NCBI GenBank assembly: GCA_943788825.1
Contig: CALSRT010000005.1
Location: 91,070-155,069 of the forward strand
Direction: 5' to 3'
Origin: UBA4582 sp002389265
Lineage (GTDB): Bacteria; Pseudomonadota; Gammaproteobacteria; Pseudomonadales; Azotimanducaceae
Length of the DNA: 64,000 nucleotides
Shown here: one piece after another, positions 26,072 through 34,636 of the stretch
Layout of the letters: each line of letters begins with the position of its first letter
Numbering within the stretch: the first letter of the stretch is position 1
Notes under the pieces: generated by a model
Database searches by the model: none
Told to the model about the DNA's origin: nothing
What the model saw: only the letters and a program-made list of their open reading frames with translations
Translations under genes and position numbers: made by a program

Positions 26072-26160
26072 ACTGCAAAGGTTGTAGCAAAGGTTGTAGG
26101 AACGTTGTAGCGTTGTAGGAACGGTTGTAGCAAAAGTTGCAGCAAAAGCTATCGCAAAGG
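26072..26160. repeat. Degenerate tandem repeat, GCAAAGGTTGTA unit
   Basis: From about 26074 a 12-nt unit recurs seven to eight times with drift: two exact GCAAAGGTTGTA copies, then GGAACGTTGTA, a shortened copy, GGAACGGTTGTA, and GCAAAAGTTGCA-like copies. It lies upstream of the isomerase gene on the minus strand and downstream of the GST gene. The unit length varies, which suggests slippage. Confidence 0.8.
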
Positions 26161-26226
26161 ATCTAGTAAGGCATGTCGTGTCGTGAACGGGGGGACAATA
26201 CTCGGGAAACCAAAGACATCCGCGCG

Positions 26227-26255
26227 ATGGCAACGGTGTACATCACCGTTGCCAT
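26227..26255 (-). terminator. Perfect 12-bp stem-loop after the GST gene
   Basis: ATGGCAACGGTG (26227-26238) and CACCGTTGCCAT (26244-26255) pair perfectly around TACAT. It lies 19 bp beyond the GST stop in its direction of transcription. The following bases are only mildly T-rich, so it is a moderate intrinsic terminator at best. Confidence 0.6.
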
Positions 26256-26273
26256 GCGAGCAACTGACAGCGC

Positions 26274-26885
26274 TTAAGCAGCAGCGCTTGGACGGGCTGC
26301 AACCCGCTCGTACCAGGCACTAATATTTTTGTTCGCTTCATTCAATGGCTGGCCAACCTGAACACCAAACTCCAAGAAGCAATACAGCATAATATCAGCC
26401 AAGGTGAACCGATCGCCGCACACGAACTGCTTACCGGCCATTTGCTGATCAAGCCAAGTAAGCCGTTCCTGAGCCAGGATCTTCAGGTCGTCAGCCGCGT
26501 GAGGAATTGTCCGCAATCGATCCTTGAACATGGCCAGACCTTCTGAGTACCGAAAACCATTTGCCACATTTTCCATAATTTGCAGATCGATTCGACGACC
26601 CCACATGCGGGTCTCGGCGCGGGCCTCGGCCGTGGTGCCGATCAGGTCCGAGTTGCCGTTCTTATCGTCCAAGTACTCACAAATCACAGTGATCTCGGCG
26701 ACAAAGCTACCGTCATCCAGCTGCAAAGCCGGTGTGGTCCCACTGGGGTTTTTCGAAAGATAATCGGGCTGGCGATTCTCACCGGCCACTAAGTCGATGT
26801 CGAGCGTCTCAAGACTGATGCCTCGTTCTGCCATATACATGCGGACGACCTTCGGGTTAGGTCCAATCGAGTTAATAAGTTTCAT
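26274..26885 (-). CDS. Glutathione S-transferase family protein
   Basis: A 203-aa protein with an N-terminal thioredoxin-like domain (MKLINSIGPNPKVVRMYMAE, KNPSGTTPALQLDDG with the cis-Pro, then FVAEITVICEYLDD) and a C-terminal all-helical domain with CGDRFTLADIMLYCFLEFG (about residues 155-173), where the conserved N-capping Asp of GSTs appears. It is likely a cytoplasmic dimer that conjugates or reduces with glutathione. The catalytic residue of this class cannot be named with confidence. It is monocistronic. Confidence 0.92.
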   Translation of the reverse strand: MKLINSIGPNPKVVRMYMAERGISLETLDIDLVAGENRQPDYLSKNPSGTTPALQLDDGSFVAEITVICEYLDDKNGNSDLIGTTAEARAETRMWGRRIDLQIMENVANGFRYSEGLAMFKDRLRTIPHAADDLKILAQERLTWLDQQMAGKQFVCGDRFTLADIMLYCFLEFGVQVGQPLNEANKNISAWYERVAARPSAAA

Positions 26886-27169
26886 GCTGACTCCTGCTAT
26901 TGAGCTATTGCTCCAAGCGACTTAGTGTGAATATAGACGTAAAATTGATAATGGAACTTCGAATTTATACCGAAATAACCAGAGCGATGCTAGTACAGCG
27001 TTAATTTTCATTGAAATTAACCAACAAATCATTAACCTCTCACGCCATTACCGCGAAGACCTGCAGCATCAAACCGGGACCCTTTACTGCCAGCGCTGGC
27101 CTGGACGTGGGGCAAGTCCTCCCTAGCCCAAGTCGTCAGTCCCCTTATCAACGCGCTTCCGGTCGAACC

Positions 27170-29050
27170 ATGCGTACTTGGAGTGAGCTTTTGAACGATC
27201 GCAGTAAGGCCCACATGCTCTGGCACCACAGCCAAGGCTTTCGACATTATTTTCTGTTGGCTATCGTCGCCATGACGATCGGCTATCTGATGATGTTTGG
27301 TGTGCCACTGGTGATGAAATATGCCATCGATATTATCACCATCACCACGGGCAATGTGCCACCCGCCTTTCTTGAAGTCCCCACCCGCCTGTTGAGCGCC
27401 GGAGACGAACCTTCGACCATACTCTATTTGATTGTTGGCGCGCTGATCATTCTTGTTCTCACCATGGGCGCCGGCATCTGCCTGTACATTCGCGGCCGCT
27501 TGATCGCAGTAGGCTCAGAGGGCATCGTTCGCGCCTTACGTGAGCGCGTGTTCTATCACCTCGAACATCTACCCGCAGGGTATCACGACCGCACTGATAC
27601 TGGCGATCTCGTCCAACGTTGCACCTCCGATGTGGAAACCGTCAGGGTCTTTCTCGCCGGCCAGGTCGTCGAGATCAGCCGCGCCATCCTGATGTTACTC
27701 GTTGTCCTGCCCATTTTGTTTAGCCTCGACGTTGATATGGCCTGGCTGTCATTAGCGACGATTCCCCTGCTGTTTGTCTTCGCCTTTATCTTCTTTCAGA
27801 AAGTCAAAACCTTGTTTTTGCTGGTCGACGAAGCCGAGGCTCGCCTGACCACCGTTCTGCAGGAGAATCTAACAGGTATTCGTGTGGTCAGGGCCTTTGC
27901 CCGCCAAAGCTTCGAGCAAGATAAATTTGCCGAGAAAAATCGTGCGTTCCGTGACCTGAACAACCGCTTGATCAAAATCCTGGGGGTTTACTATGGCCTC
28001 AGCGACTTAATCTGTCTTAGCCAGATCGGCCTGCTACTGATTGTTGGTGCACTGTGGGTGGTTGATGGTTTTCTGTCAGTGGGCACCCTGTTCGCCTTTA
28101 TCACTTACGAGAGCATGATCATCTGGCCCATTCGCCATATGGGTCGGGTCCTCACGGATTCTGGCAAGGCCATCGTGTCCATGGGCCGGTTGGCCGAAGT
28201 CCTGGCCGAGCCCGCTGAAACCCAGCATGAGGCTTTTCCCACGGATGCCCTGCACGGCGAGATTGAATTCAGCCAAGTGCGCTTTGGCTATGCCATCGAC
28301 AAACCGGTACTCAATGCTGTGTCGTTTCATCTCCAGGCCGGCCAGACCCTGGCACTGCTGGGCCCGCCGGGCTCGGGTAAGTCTACCGTCGCCCAGCTAT
28401 TGATGCGGTTATACGATTATACCGAAGGCTCGATCTTGCTTGATGGCTTGCAGCTCAACACGCTGGCACGGAAATATGTCCGCGGCCAGATCAGCATCGT
28501 CCTGCAAGAACCTTTTCTGTACGGCGCTAGTATCGGCGCCAACCTACTGGTCGGCCGGCTTAACGCGAGCCAGGCCGAGGTTGAAGAGGCGGCGCAAGCA
28601 GCCTGCATTCATGACTCGATCACGAGCCTGCCCCGAGGCTACGACACCCGCGTTGGCGAACGTGGCGCCACCCTGTCTGGCGGTCAACGACAGCGCATCG
28701 CCCTCGCCCGCGCCCTACTGAAGAACCCACCCATTCTGATCCTTGACGACGCCTTATCCGCCGTAGACACCGATACCGAAGCCAGGATACTTGCAGCACT
28801 AAAGGCCCGACGCAGCGGTCATACCACCATTATCATCGCCCACCGCCTGTCATCCGTGATGCACGCGGACCAGATATTGATGCTTGATAATGGCCGTATT
28901 GTCCAATCCGGCAACCACCAGAGTCTCAGTCAGCAACCCGGCGTCTACCAGCAGCTATGCCAAATTCAAGGCGCTATTCAGGCACAAATCGAAGCCGCCT
29001 TGGATGACGAGGCCACTGCCAACGCCAACGTGCTGCAGGGGCAGGAGTAA
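27170..29050 (+). CDS. Heterodimeric ABC exporter, subunit with degenerate Walker B (permease-ATPase fusion)
   Basis: The ATG at 27170 (MRTWSELLNDRSKAH) gives 626 aa; a TTG 159 bases upstream adds an unlikely leader. Six membrane helices occupy about residues 20-310 and the ATPase about 345-600. Walker A is GPPGSGKST, the signature is LSGGQRQR, but Walker B ends LILDDALSAVD, so the catalytic Glu is Asp. This marks the degenerate nucleotide site of heterodimeric exporters such as BmrCD or TM287/288. Its partner starts 3 bp downstream. The pair probably exports lipids, drugs or peptides. No C39 peptidase domain is present, so it is not a double-glycine leader transporter by sequence. Confidence 0.94.
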   Translation: MRTWSELLNDRSKAHMLWHHSQGFRHYFLLAIVAMTIGYLMMFGVPLVMKYAIDIITITTGNVPPAFLEVPTRLLSAGDEPSTILYLIVGALIILVLTMGAGICLYIRGRLIAVGSEGIVRALRERVFYHLEHLPAGYHDRTDTGDLVQRCTSDVETVRVFLAGQVVEISRAILMLLVVLPILFSLDVDMAWLSLATIPLLFVFAFIFFQKVKTLFLLVDEAEARLTTVLQENLTGIRVVRAFARQSFEQDKFAEKNRAFRDLNNRLIKILGVYYGLSDLICLSQIGLLLIVGALWVVDGFLSVGTLFAFITYESMIIWPIRHMGRVLTDSGKAIVSMGRLAEVLAEPAETQHEAFPTDALHGEIEFSQVRFGYAIDKPVLNAVSFHLQAGQTLALLGPPGSGKSTVAQLLMRLYDYTEGSILLDGLQLNTLARKYVRGQISIVLQEPFLYGASIGANLLVGRLNASQAEVEEAAQAACIHDSITSLPRGYDTRVGERGATLSGGQRQRIALARALLKNPPILILDDALSAVDTDTEARILAALKARRSGHTTIIIAHRLSSVMHADQILMLDNGRIVQSGNHQSLSQQPGVYQQLCQIQGAIQAQIEAALDDEATANANVLQGQE

Positions 29051-29053
29051 GAC

Positions 29054-30949
29054 ATGTCAGAATTTTTTGATGACGACAATTACAACGACGGGTTCAATGA
29101 AGACTCCTATGAGCAAGGCATGGATCTTGGCTTGTGGAAGCAGTTGCTAGCCTACACGCTGAGTTATCCGAAGGACGTCTTGATTTTGGCGATCTGCGCT
29201 GTTTGTACCGCCGGTGCCGATATCGCGTTTCCCCTGATCACTCGCTCGGTGATTGATTCTATCGGCGTGGGCGATGGCAGCTTTGACCCTTACTTCTATG
29301 GCGCGCTGTACTTTACCTTCGTCGTGATCCTCGCCTCATCGGTGGCGGGTTTCATCTGGTATGGCGGCAAACTGCGAACCCATGTCAGTCACGACATCCG
29401 CCGCGACGGATTCACCAATCTTCAACGTCTGCCCTTTGCCTACTACGATTTTCGCCCCGTGGGCTGGCTGATGGCACGCATGACCTCGGATTGTGAGCGT
29501 CTGTCCAATATATTGGCCTGGGGATTACTGGATCTCATCTTTTGCACCACAGTGATGTTTGGTATCGCCTGCGCCATGTTGTACATGGATCTGTCGCTGG
29601 CGCTGATCGTTCTGAGTGTTCTGCCATTTCTTGCTTGGTTGAGTCTGACCTTCCAGAAACGCATCCTCAAGAGTGCCCGACAGGTCCGTAAGACCAACTC
29701 GAAGATCACCGGTTCTTTCAACGAGAGCATCATGGGCGTGCAGACCACCAAGACTTTCGTCAAGGAAGCCGAGAATCTGCGTCACTTTGGTCAACTCACC
29801 GACGACATGTATAAGGCATCGGTGCTAAATAAGGTTCAGGCGGCCCTGTATCTACCGTTGGTATTGACCCTGGGATCCATCGCCACGGGTCTGGCGTTAA
29901 TCTTTGGTGGCCTGGAAGTGGGCTGGGGCGGCGTCACCACCGGCACTCTGCTGGCATTTCTGGCTTACAGCCGGCATTTCTTTGAACCCATCGAGGAACT
30001 CGCGCAGTGGTTCGCCGAGATGCAGATGGCTCAGGCGTCGGCTGAGCGCATCATCAGCTTGATCGAAGCGCCCGCCGATATTCGAGATTCCGCCGCGGTC
30101 ACCGCCCGCATCAATCAGCACCAGCAGAACCCAAGTGATCAGGTGGCTATTGACGGCTATAGCAACGACATCAAAACCATTGAATTTCGCGATGTGAGCT
30201 TCGCCTACGATACCGGCCCCAATGTACTGGACCGCATTAACCTCACCATCAATCAAGGCGAGAGCATCGCGATTGTGGGCTCCACTGGCGGCGGCAAAAC
30301 GTCGCTGACGAACCTGCTGTGTCGGTTCTACGAGCCCACCAGCGGCGAAATTCTGTTCGATGGTATCGACTATCGGCAACGCAGCCTGCACTGGCTCCAG
30401 TCGAACTTGGGCATTGTGCTGCAGGCCTCACATATTTTCGGCGGCACGATCAATGACAATATTCGCTATGGGCGACTGGATGCCACCGATGCAGAGATCC
30501 AAGCCGCAGGCCAGCGCGCCGGCGCTCACGATTTCATTATGAAGATGGATCACGGCTACAACACTCAGGTCGGTGAAGGTGGTTCAAAGTTGTCCGCCGG
30601 TGAAAAGCAGCTGATCTCTTTTGCGCGGGCGATTCTCGCCAACCCCCGCATACTGGTGATGGATGAAGCCACTTCGTCGGTGGATACCGTCACCGAAGCA
30701 TATATACAGCAGGGGCTCCAGGCCCTGTTACAAGGTCGCATCAGCGTAGTGATCGCCCATCGCTTGTCTACCATCAAGAGCGCCGATCGAATCCTGGTCA
30801 TCGAGCGGGGCCAGATCATTGAGGCCGGTAGCCACGGGGTCTTGATGCAACAACAGGGACGCTATTACAATCTCTATACACAACAGAGCCTGGCAGAATT
30901 TGCCCGCGACCAGACCCAATGGCAGGCAGCTGAGACAGACCCGGTTTAA
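29054..30949 (+). CDS. Heterodimeric ABC exporter, catalytic subunit
   Basis: A 631-aa permease-ATPase fusion. An acidic N-terminus (EFFDDDNYNDGFNEDSYEQG, residues 3-22) precedes six membrane helices, about 45-330. The ATPase has Walker A GSTGGGKTS, Walker B ILVMDEATSSVD with the catalytic Glu, and a non-standard signature LSAGEKQL. The non-standard signature here pairs with the Asp-type Walker B of the partner, while the partner's LSGGQ pairs with this Walker B. That is the expected arrangement of one active and one degenerate ATP site. The two genes are 3 bp apart and surely form one operon. Confidence 0.94.
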   Translation: MSEFFDDDNYNDGFNEDSYEQGMDLGLWKQLLAYTLSYPKDVLILAICAVCTAGADIAFPLITRSVIDSIGVGDGSFDPYFYGALYFTFVVILASSVAGFIWYGGKLRTHVSHDIRRDGFTNLQRLPFAYYDFRPVGWLMARMTSDCERLSNILAWGLLDLIFCTTVMFGIACAMLYMDLSLALIVLSVLPFLAWLSLTFQKRILKSARQVRKTNSKITGSFNESIMGVQTTKTFVKEAENLRHFGQLTDDMYKASVLNKVQAALYLPLVLTLGSIATGLALIFGGLEVGWGGVTTGTLLAFLAYSRHFFEPIEELAQWFAEMQMAQASAERIISLIEAPADIRDSAAVTARINQHQQNPSDQVAIDGYSNDIKTIEFRDVSFAYDTGPNVLDRINLTINQGESIAIVGSTGGGKTSLTNLLCRFYEPTSGEILFDGIDYRQRSLHWLQSNLGIVLQASHIFGGTINDNIRYGRLDATDAEIQAAGQRAGAHDFIMKMDHGYNTQVGEGGSKLSAGEKQLISFARAILANPRILVMDEATSSVDTVTEAYIQQGLQALLQGRISVVIAHRLSTIKSADRILVIERGQIIEAGSHGVLMQQQGRYYNLYTQQSLAEFARDQTQWQAAETDPV

Positions 30950-31048
30950 CACTTGATCTCGCCCCAGCGACCTGTTCTAGTTGAGCTTATCAACAGGATT
31001 TTCACCGTTGGCGAAAGCCACGAATTCAGTTATCAAGGAGCGCAACAT

Positions 31049-31453
31049 ATGCCAATCACTGTAGGGGTCAAAGCCCTGGTCGACGCCGCCGAAAAGGAGA
31101 TCAAGACGCTTTCACTGGACGAGGCCAACGCGCTATTAGCCAACGACGCTACGGTGTTTGTGGATATCCGTGATATCCGCGAGTTGCACCGGGAAGGTAA
31201 AATTGCTGGCGCCCTTCACGCGCCTCGAGGCATGCTCGAATTCTGGGTTGACCCCGACAGCCCCTACCATCGAGAGGTGTTCGCACAGGACAAAACCTAC
31301 GTGTTGTACTGCGCATCTGCCTGGCGTTCCGCACTGGCAGCGCAAGCGCTACAGCACATGGGCATGGACAATGTCTGCCATATTGCCGGGGGCTTCACCG
31401 CCTGGAAGGCCGCAGCCTTGGCCATCGAACCCGTGGCGGCCAAAGCACCCTGA
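31049..31453 (+). CDS. Rhodanese-like domain protein
   Basis: The start is the ATG at 31049 after AAGGAG; upstream in-frame codons lack a signal. The 134-aa protein is one rhodanese domain: TLSLDEANALLANDATVFVD, then DIRDIRELHREGKIAGALHA, and the active-site loop CASAWRSALAAQ with the catalytic Cys near residue 91. Such proteins carry persulfide sulfur or act in thiol redox and tRNA or cofactor sulfuration. It is 100 bp after the ABC exporter and 73 bp before the gamma-glutamyltransferase-like gene, on the same strand. Confidence 0.93.
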   Translation: MPITVGVKALVDAAEKEIKTLSLDEANALLANDATVFVDIRDIRELHREGKIAGALHAPRGMLEFWVDPDSPYHREVFAQDKTYVLYCASAWRSALAAQALQHMGMDNVCHIAGGFTAWKAAALAIEPVAAKAP

Positions 31454-31526
31454 CGCGCGCGCACGCGACGAGCGCACCCTCACGCCCGCCGTCGACAACC
31501 GAACTTTTACGTAAGGTGATCTGCTG

Positions 31527-33116
31527 ATGCACGACAGTCTCGACTGGCAATGCCCCTATCCTTCCGCTCGATCGCCGGTATTTGCGGCCAATGTGGTGGC
31601 AACATCACAACCTTTGGCAACTCAGGCCGGTTTACGTGCGCTGCAAGCGGGCGGTAACGCCGTCGACGCCGCACTCGCCAGCGCTATCACCTTAACGGTG
31701 GTAGAGCCGAACAATAACGGCATTGGCAGTGATGCTTTCGCCATCATCTGGGATGGCAGCCAGCTCCACGGGTTGAATGCCTCGGGTAGATCACCCGCTG
31801 CCTGGTCGCCGGAGCGCTTCCAAGGCCAGGCAAAAATGCCAACCTTGGGCTGGGACTCAGTGACCGTACCCGGCGCCGTCAGCGCCTGGGTCGCCATGTC
31901 AGACAAGTTTGGCAAGCTGCCCTTCGCCCAATTGTTTGAAGAGGCCATCCGCTACGCCCGCCACGGTTATCAAGTGGGTCCCAAGTCTGCTTATTATTGG
32001 CAAGGTGCCCCGAGCCGCTTTCGAGACTACCCAGATTTTCTTGCGACCTTCTGTCCCAATGGCCGCGCGCCGCTCACCGGCGAACGGGTTTATCTGCTGG
32101 ATCATGCCAACAGCTTAGAGAAAATTGCTCGCAGTCACGGCAAGGCCTTCTACCAAGGCGAGCTTGCCGAGGCGATGGTGAACGCCGCCAAACAAGCCGG
32201 CGGCGCCCTGACCCTGGGCGACCTGGAGAATCATCGCGCTGATTGGGTCGGCACTATCGAACAGTCCTTTGCCGGCACGCAATTACACGAAATACCGCCT
32301 AATGGCCAAGGCCTACTGGCCCTGATCGCGCTAGGCATTTGTCAGCACCTGCAGCTGGAGCGATACGGTGTTGATAGTGCTGAATCAGTTCACCTGCAAA
32401 TTGAGGCCTGTCGTATCGCCTATGCCGAGGTTGAACGACATCTGGCAGACATCAGCGCTATGCTGATCACGCCGGCGCAACTGCTGGACCCAACTTACCT
32501 GCGCCAGCGCGCAAGCGAAATCCACCTGGACTACGCGAATTTACAGCCCACCGCACTCGGTGCAGCACCAGACACGGTGTACCTCACCACCGCTGATGCA
32601 GACGGCATGATGGTGTCGATGATTCAGTCTAACTATCGCGGCTTCGGTGCCGGCATTGTGCCACCCGGCACCGGCATCAGCCTGCAAAATCGCGGCTCTG
32701 GATTTACCCTGGAGCCAGGCCATCCCAATCAAGTGGGCGGCGGCAAACGCCCATACCATACGATTATTCCTGGCTTTGTGATGGCCGCCGGCAAGCCATT
32801 GATGAGCTTCGGCGTCATGGGTGGTCATATGCAAGGCCAGGGGCACCTGCAAATGATGGTACGAGTGATGCTCCACGGCCAGAATCCACAGGCGGCCTCC
32901 GATGCGCCCCGCTGGTACTTGCAGGAAGACGGGAGCGTGTGTCTTGAAGCGGGCTTCGATCCTGGGGTTACCAGCCAATTACAAGACCAGGGTCACCCGA
33001 TACTGTTGAATAATCCGGAGCATCTCTTTGGTGGGGCGCAGCTGATCTATAAACTCGACCAGGGCTACTGTGCGGCCTCTGACCATCGTAAAGAAGGCCT
33101 GGCCGCCGGTTTCTAA
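31527..33116 (+). CDS. Gamma-glutamyltransferase-family Ntn hydrolase
   Basis: A 529-aa Ntn-hydrolase of the gamma-glutamyltransferase (GGT) family. The N-terminal half has ATSQPLATQAGLRALQAGGN and AVDAALASAITLTVVEPNNNG (about residues 25-70). The self-cleavage site should precede the Thr in APDTVYLTTADADG (about 350); downstream come GFGAGIVPPGTGISLQNRG (about 372-390) and GGGKRPYHTIIPGF. The protein lacks an obvious signal peptide, and the arginine/serine pockets of true GGT are not obvious, so it may be a cytoplasmic relative acting on other gamma-glutamyl or acyl-amide substrates. The start is the ATG at 31527 with AAGGTGAT upstream. Confidence 0.9.
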   Translation: MHDSLDWQCPYPSARSPVFAANVVATSQPLATQAGLRALQAGGNAVDAALASAITLTVVEPNNNGIGSDAFAIIWDGSQLHGLNASGRSPAAWSPERFQGQAKMPTLGWDSVTVPGAVSAWVAMSDKFGKLPFAQLFEEAIRYARHGYQVGPKSAYYWQGAPSRFRDYPDFLATFCPNGRAPLTGERVYLLDHANSLEKIARSHGKAFYQGELAEAMVNAAKQAGGALTLGDLENHRADWVGTIEQSFAGTQLHEIPPNGQGLLALIALGICQHLQLERYGVDSAESVHLQIEACRIAYAEVERHLADISAMLITPAQLLDPTYLRQRASEIHLDYANLQPTALGAAPDTVYLTTADADGMMVSMIQSNYRGFGAGIVPPGTGISLQNRGSGFTLEPGHPNQVGGGKRPYHTIIPGFVMAAGKPLMSFGVMGGHMQGQGHLQMMVRVMLHGQNPQAASDAPRWYLQEDGSVCLEAGFDPGVTSQLQDQGHPILLNNPEHLFGGAQLIYKLDQGYCAASDHRKEGLAAGF

Positions 33117-33151
33117 CCCGCGGTCAACCGCTCCGTCTCGCGATCCGCGGG

Positions 33152-34333
33152 CTAGGCACCGAGCTTGATTGAGGTATTGATATCTATCCCGGCAACACGA
33201 TTGCGACCGTCGGCCTTAGCCTGGTATAACGCCTCATCCGCACGGCCAATCAGTTGCCGGATATCCGTGATGGTTTCATCCGGCATACCGCTGGCGACGC
33301 CAATGCTGATCGTGACATTAATCACCTGACCATCCACTAGCAACTCGCGGTTGGCCACAGCGTCTCTGACCCGCTCCGCATAAATCGTGGCATTATCATG
33401 GCGAATATACGGCATGATCACGATAAATTCGTCACCGCCATAACGTGCCACGACATCTGAGGGACGATTGAACAATTCATCGATACATTCAGCGACAGAG
33501 TGCAGGCACGCATCACCCGCTAAATGGCCTAGGTTGTCATTCACCCATTTGAAGTGATCGATATCCAATAGCATCAGTGTCATCGGATATTGCTGCCGGA
33601 CCGCGCGCCGCCATTCCTGGACCGCTATATCATCAAAATATCGACGATTTTTAATGCGCGTGACCGCATCAATGGTATTCAGGTCCTTGAGGATCACATT
33701 CGCCTCTGACAGCTTTTCAAGGGTTAAGCGCAACTCTTCAGTGCGCTCATCAACCTGGTTCTCCAACTGGGTTTTTAACACGACCTGTTGATCCAGCAAT
33801 CGACGATTTTGCAACGCCATGGTCGCCAGCGAGGCCAACGACTCAATAAACGGCACAACCTCCGGTGGAAACCCGACTGCCTGGTGATTGGAAGTCCTGG
33901 CTTTCAACAGCTGCAACACGCCCATGGGACGTTCACTCTGGCTGGTCAAAGGCACAGTCAACACAGACTGAGCGATATCGAGGGGTGCCGAACCCACCTC
34001 GTCAAGATAGATTGTCTTCGCTTGATGTACTGATCGGCTGGCCGCATTCTCGAGATTCGGTGAACCATCGCGTCGATGCAGAAGCAATACAGGGAAAAGC
34101 CCCTCGTTATCACTCTTAAAGCTATTCAGGGTGTCATGCAGCGTCTCGTTCACGACGGCCGCAACTTCCAGGGTGTCTAACTCGGTGCGCAAATAAAGAC
34201 AGCCCGCATCCGCACTTGCCATGATCTTGGCTTCTCGAAGAATCTGCGCCAGCAGGTCATGAATGTCTTTTTCCTCAGACAAGGCACTGCCAATGGCGAT
34301 AAGCCGACGATAAGCATTGATGTCTAATTCCAC
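33152..34333 (-). CDS. GAF-domain diguanylate cyclase (GGDEF)
   Basis: A 393-aa soluble protein starting at a GTG. Residues 5-185 form a GAF domain (IGSALSEEKDIHDLLAQIL, ADAGCLYLRTELDTLEV, VPLTSQSERPMGVLQLLK), then a coiled-coil linker (LENQVDERTEELRLTLEKL) and a GGDEF domain (about 225-385). The active site RYGGDEF is intact and an RxxD inhibitory site (RPSD) lies five residues before it, so it should make c-di-GMP under product control. The GAF is strikingly similar to that of the HD-GYP protein at 14057-15835. No receiver, membrane or periplasmic domain is present. Confidence 0.95.
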   Translation of the reverse strand: MELDINAYRRLIAIGSALSEEKDIHDLLAQILREAKIMASADAGCLYLRTELDTLEVAAVVNETLHDTLNSFKSDNEGLFPVLLLHRRDGSPNLENAASRSVHQAKTIYLDEVGSAPLDIAQSVLTVPLTSQSERPMGVLQLLKARTSNHQAVGFPPEVVPFIESLASLATMALQNRRLLDQQVVLKTQLENQVDERTEELRLTLEKLSEANVILKDLNTIDAVTRIKNRRYFDDIAVQEWRRAVRQQYPMTLMLLDIDHFKWVNDNLGHLAGDACLHSVAECIDELFNRPSDVVARYGGDEFIVIMPYIRHDNATIYAERVRDAVANRELLVDGQVINVTISIGVASGMPDETITDIRQLIGRADEALYQAKADGRNRVAGIDINTSIKLGA

Positions 34334-34636
34334 GGCCTAACCCACAAGTTTTTGTTTCGGTTATCTTTTACATCGCGAGATTCGTGCCAGCAATTTGATC
34401 CAGCCGAAACATAATATTTAAGATTAAATAGATTACGCTTGCCATTGTTTTTATTGAATATTTTTACTTTTTAAAATTGAAGCAGGAAACCGACGCTAAT
34501 CGGTGTCGTACCCTAACCAGGCATAATGTGACCTGCTGAGTCAGTTTTTCGAAGGCGCGTACGGACGGGTCGGGCACCATCTGCATGACCCAGTTCACGG
34601 ATCTGTCGGCTCTGTCAGCGCGATTGGCTAGGGAAA
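34334..34636. other. Intergenic region between TRAP operon end and GGDEF gene
   Basis: These 303 bp hold the promoter of the GGDEF gene and the 3' end of the TRAP operon. The first 150 bp are AT-rich (34410-34480 especially). No convincing terminator hairpin, RNA gene or open reading frame was found. Confidence 0.5.

Noticed and set aside
25855..26145. 96-codon minus-strand frame upstream of the isomerase gene
   Set aside because: It runs through the GCAAAGGTTGTA repeat tract and overlaps the isomerase start by four bases; the protein is a repeat translation, not a plausible fold.
27170..30949. ABC exporter as dedicated double-glycine peptide transporter
   Set aside because: Neither subunit has an N-terminal C39 peptidase domain, and the peptide gene is more than 20 kb away.
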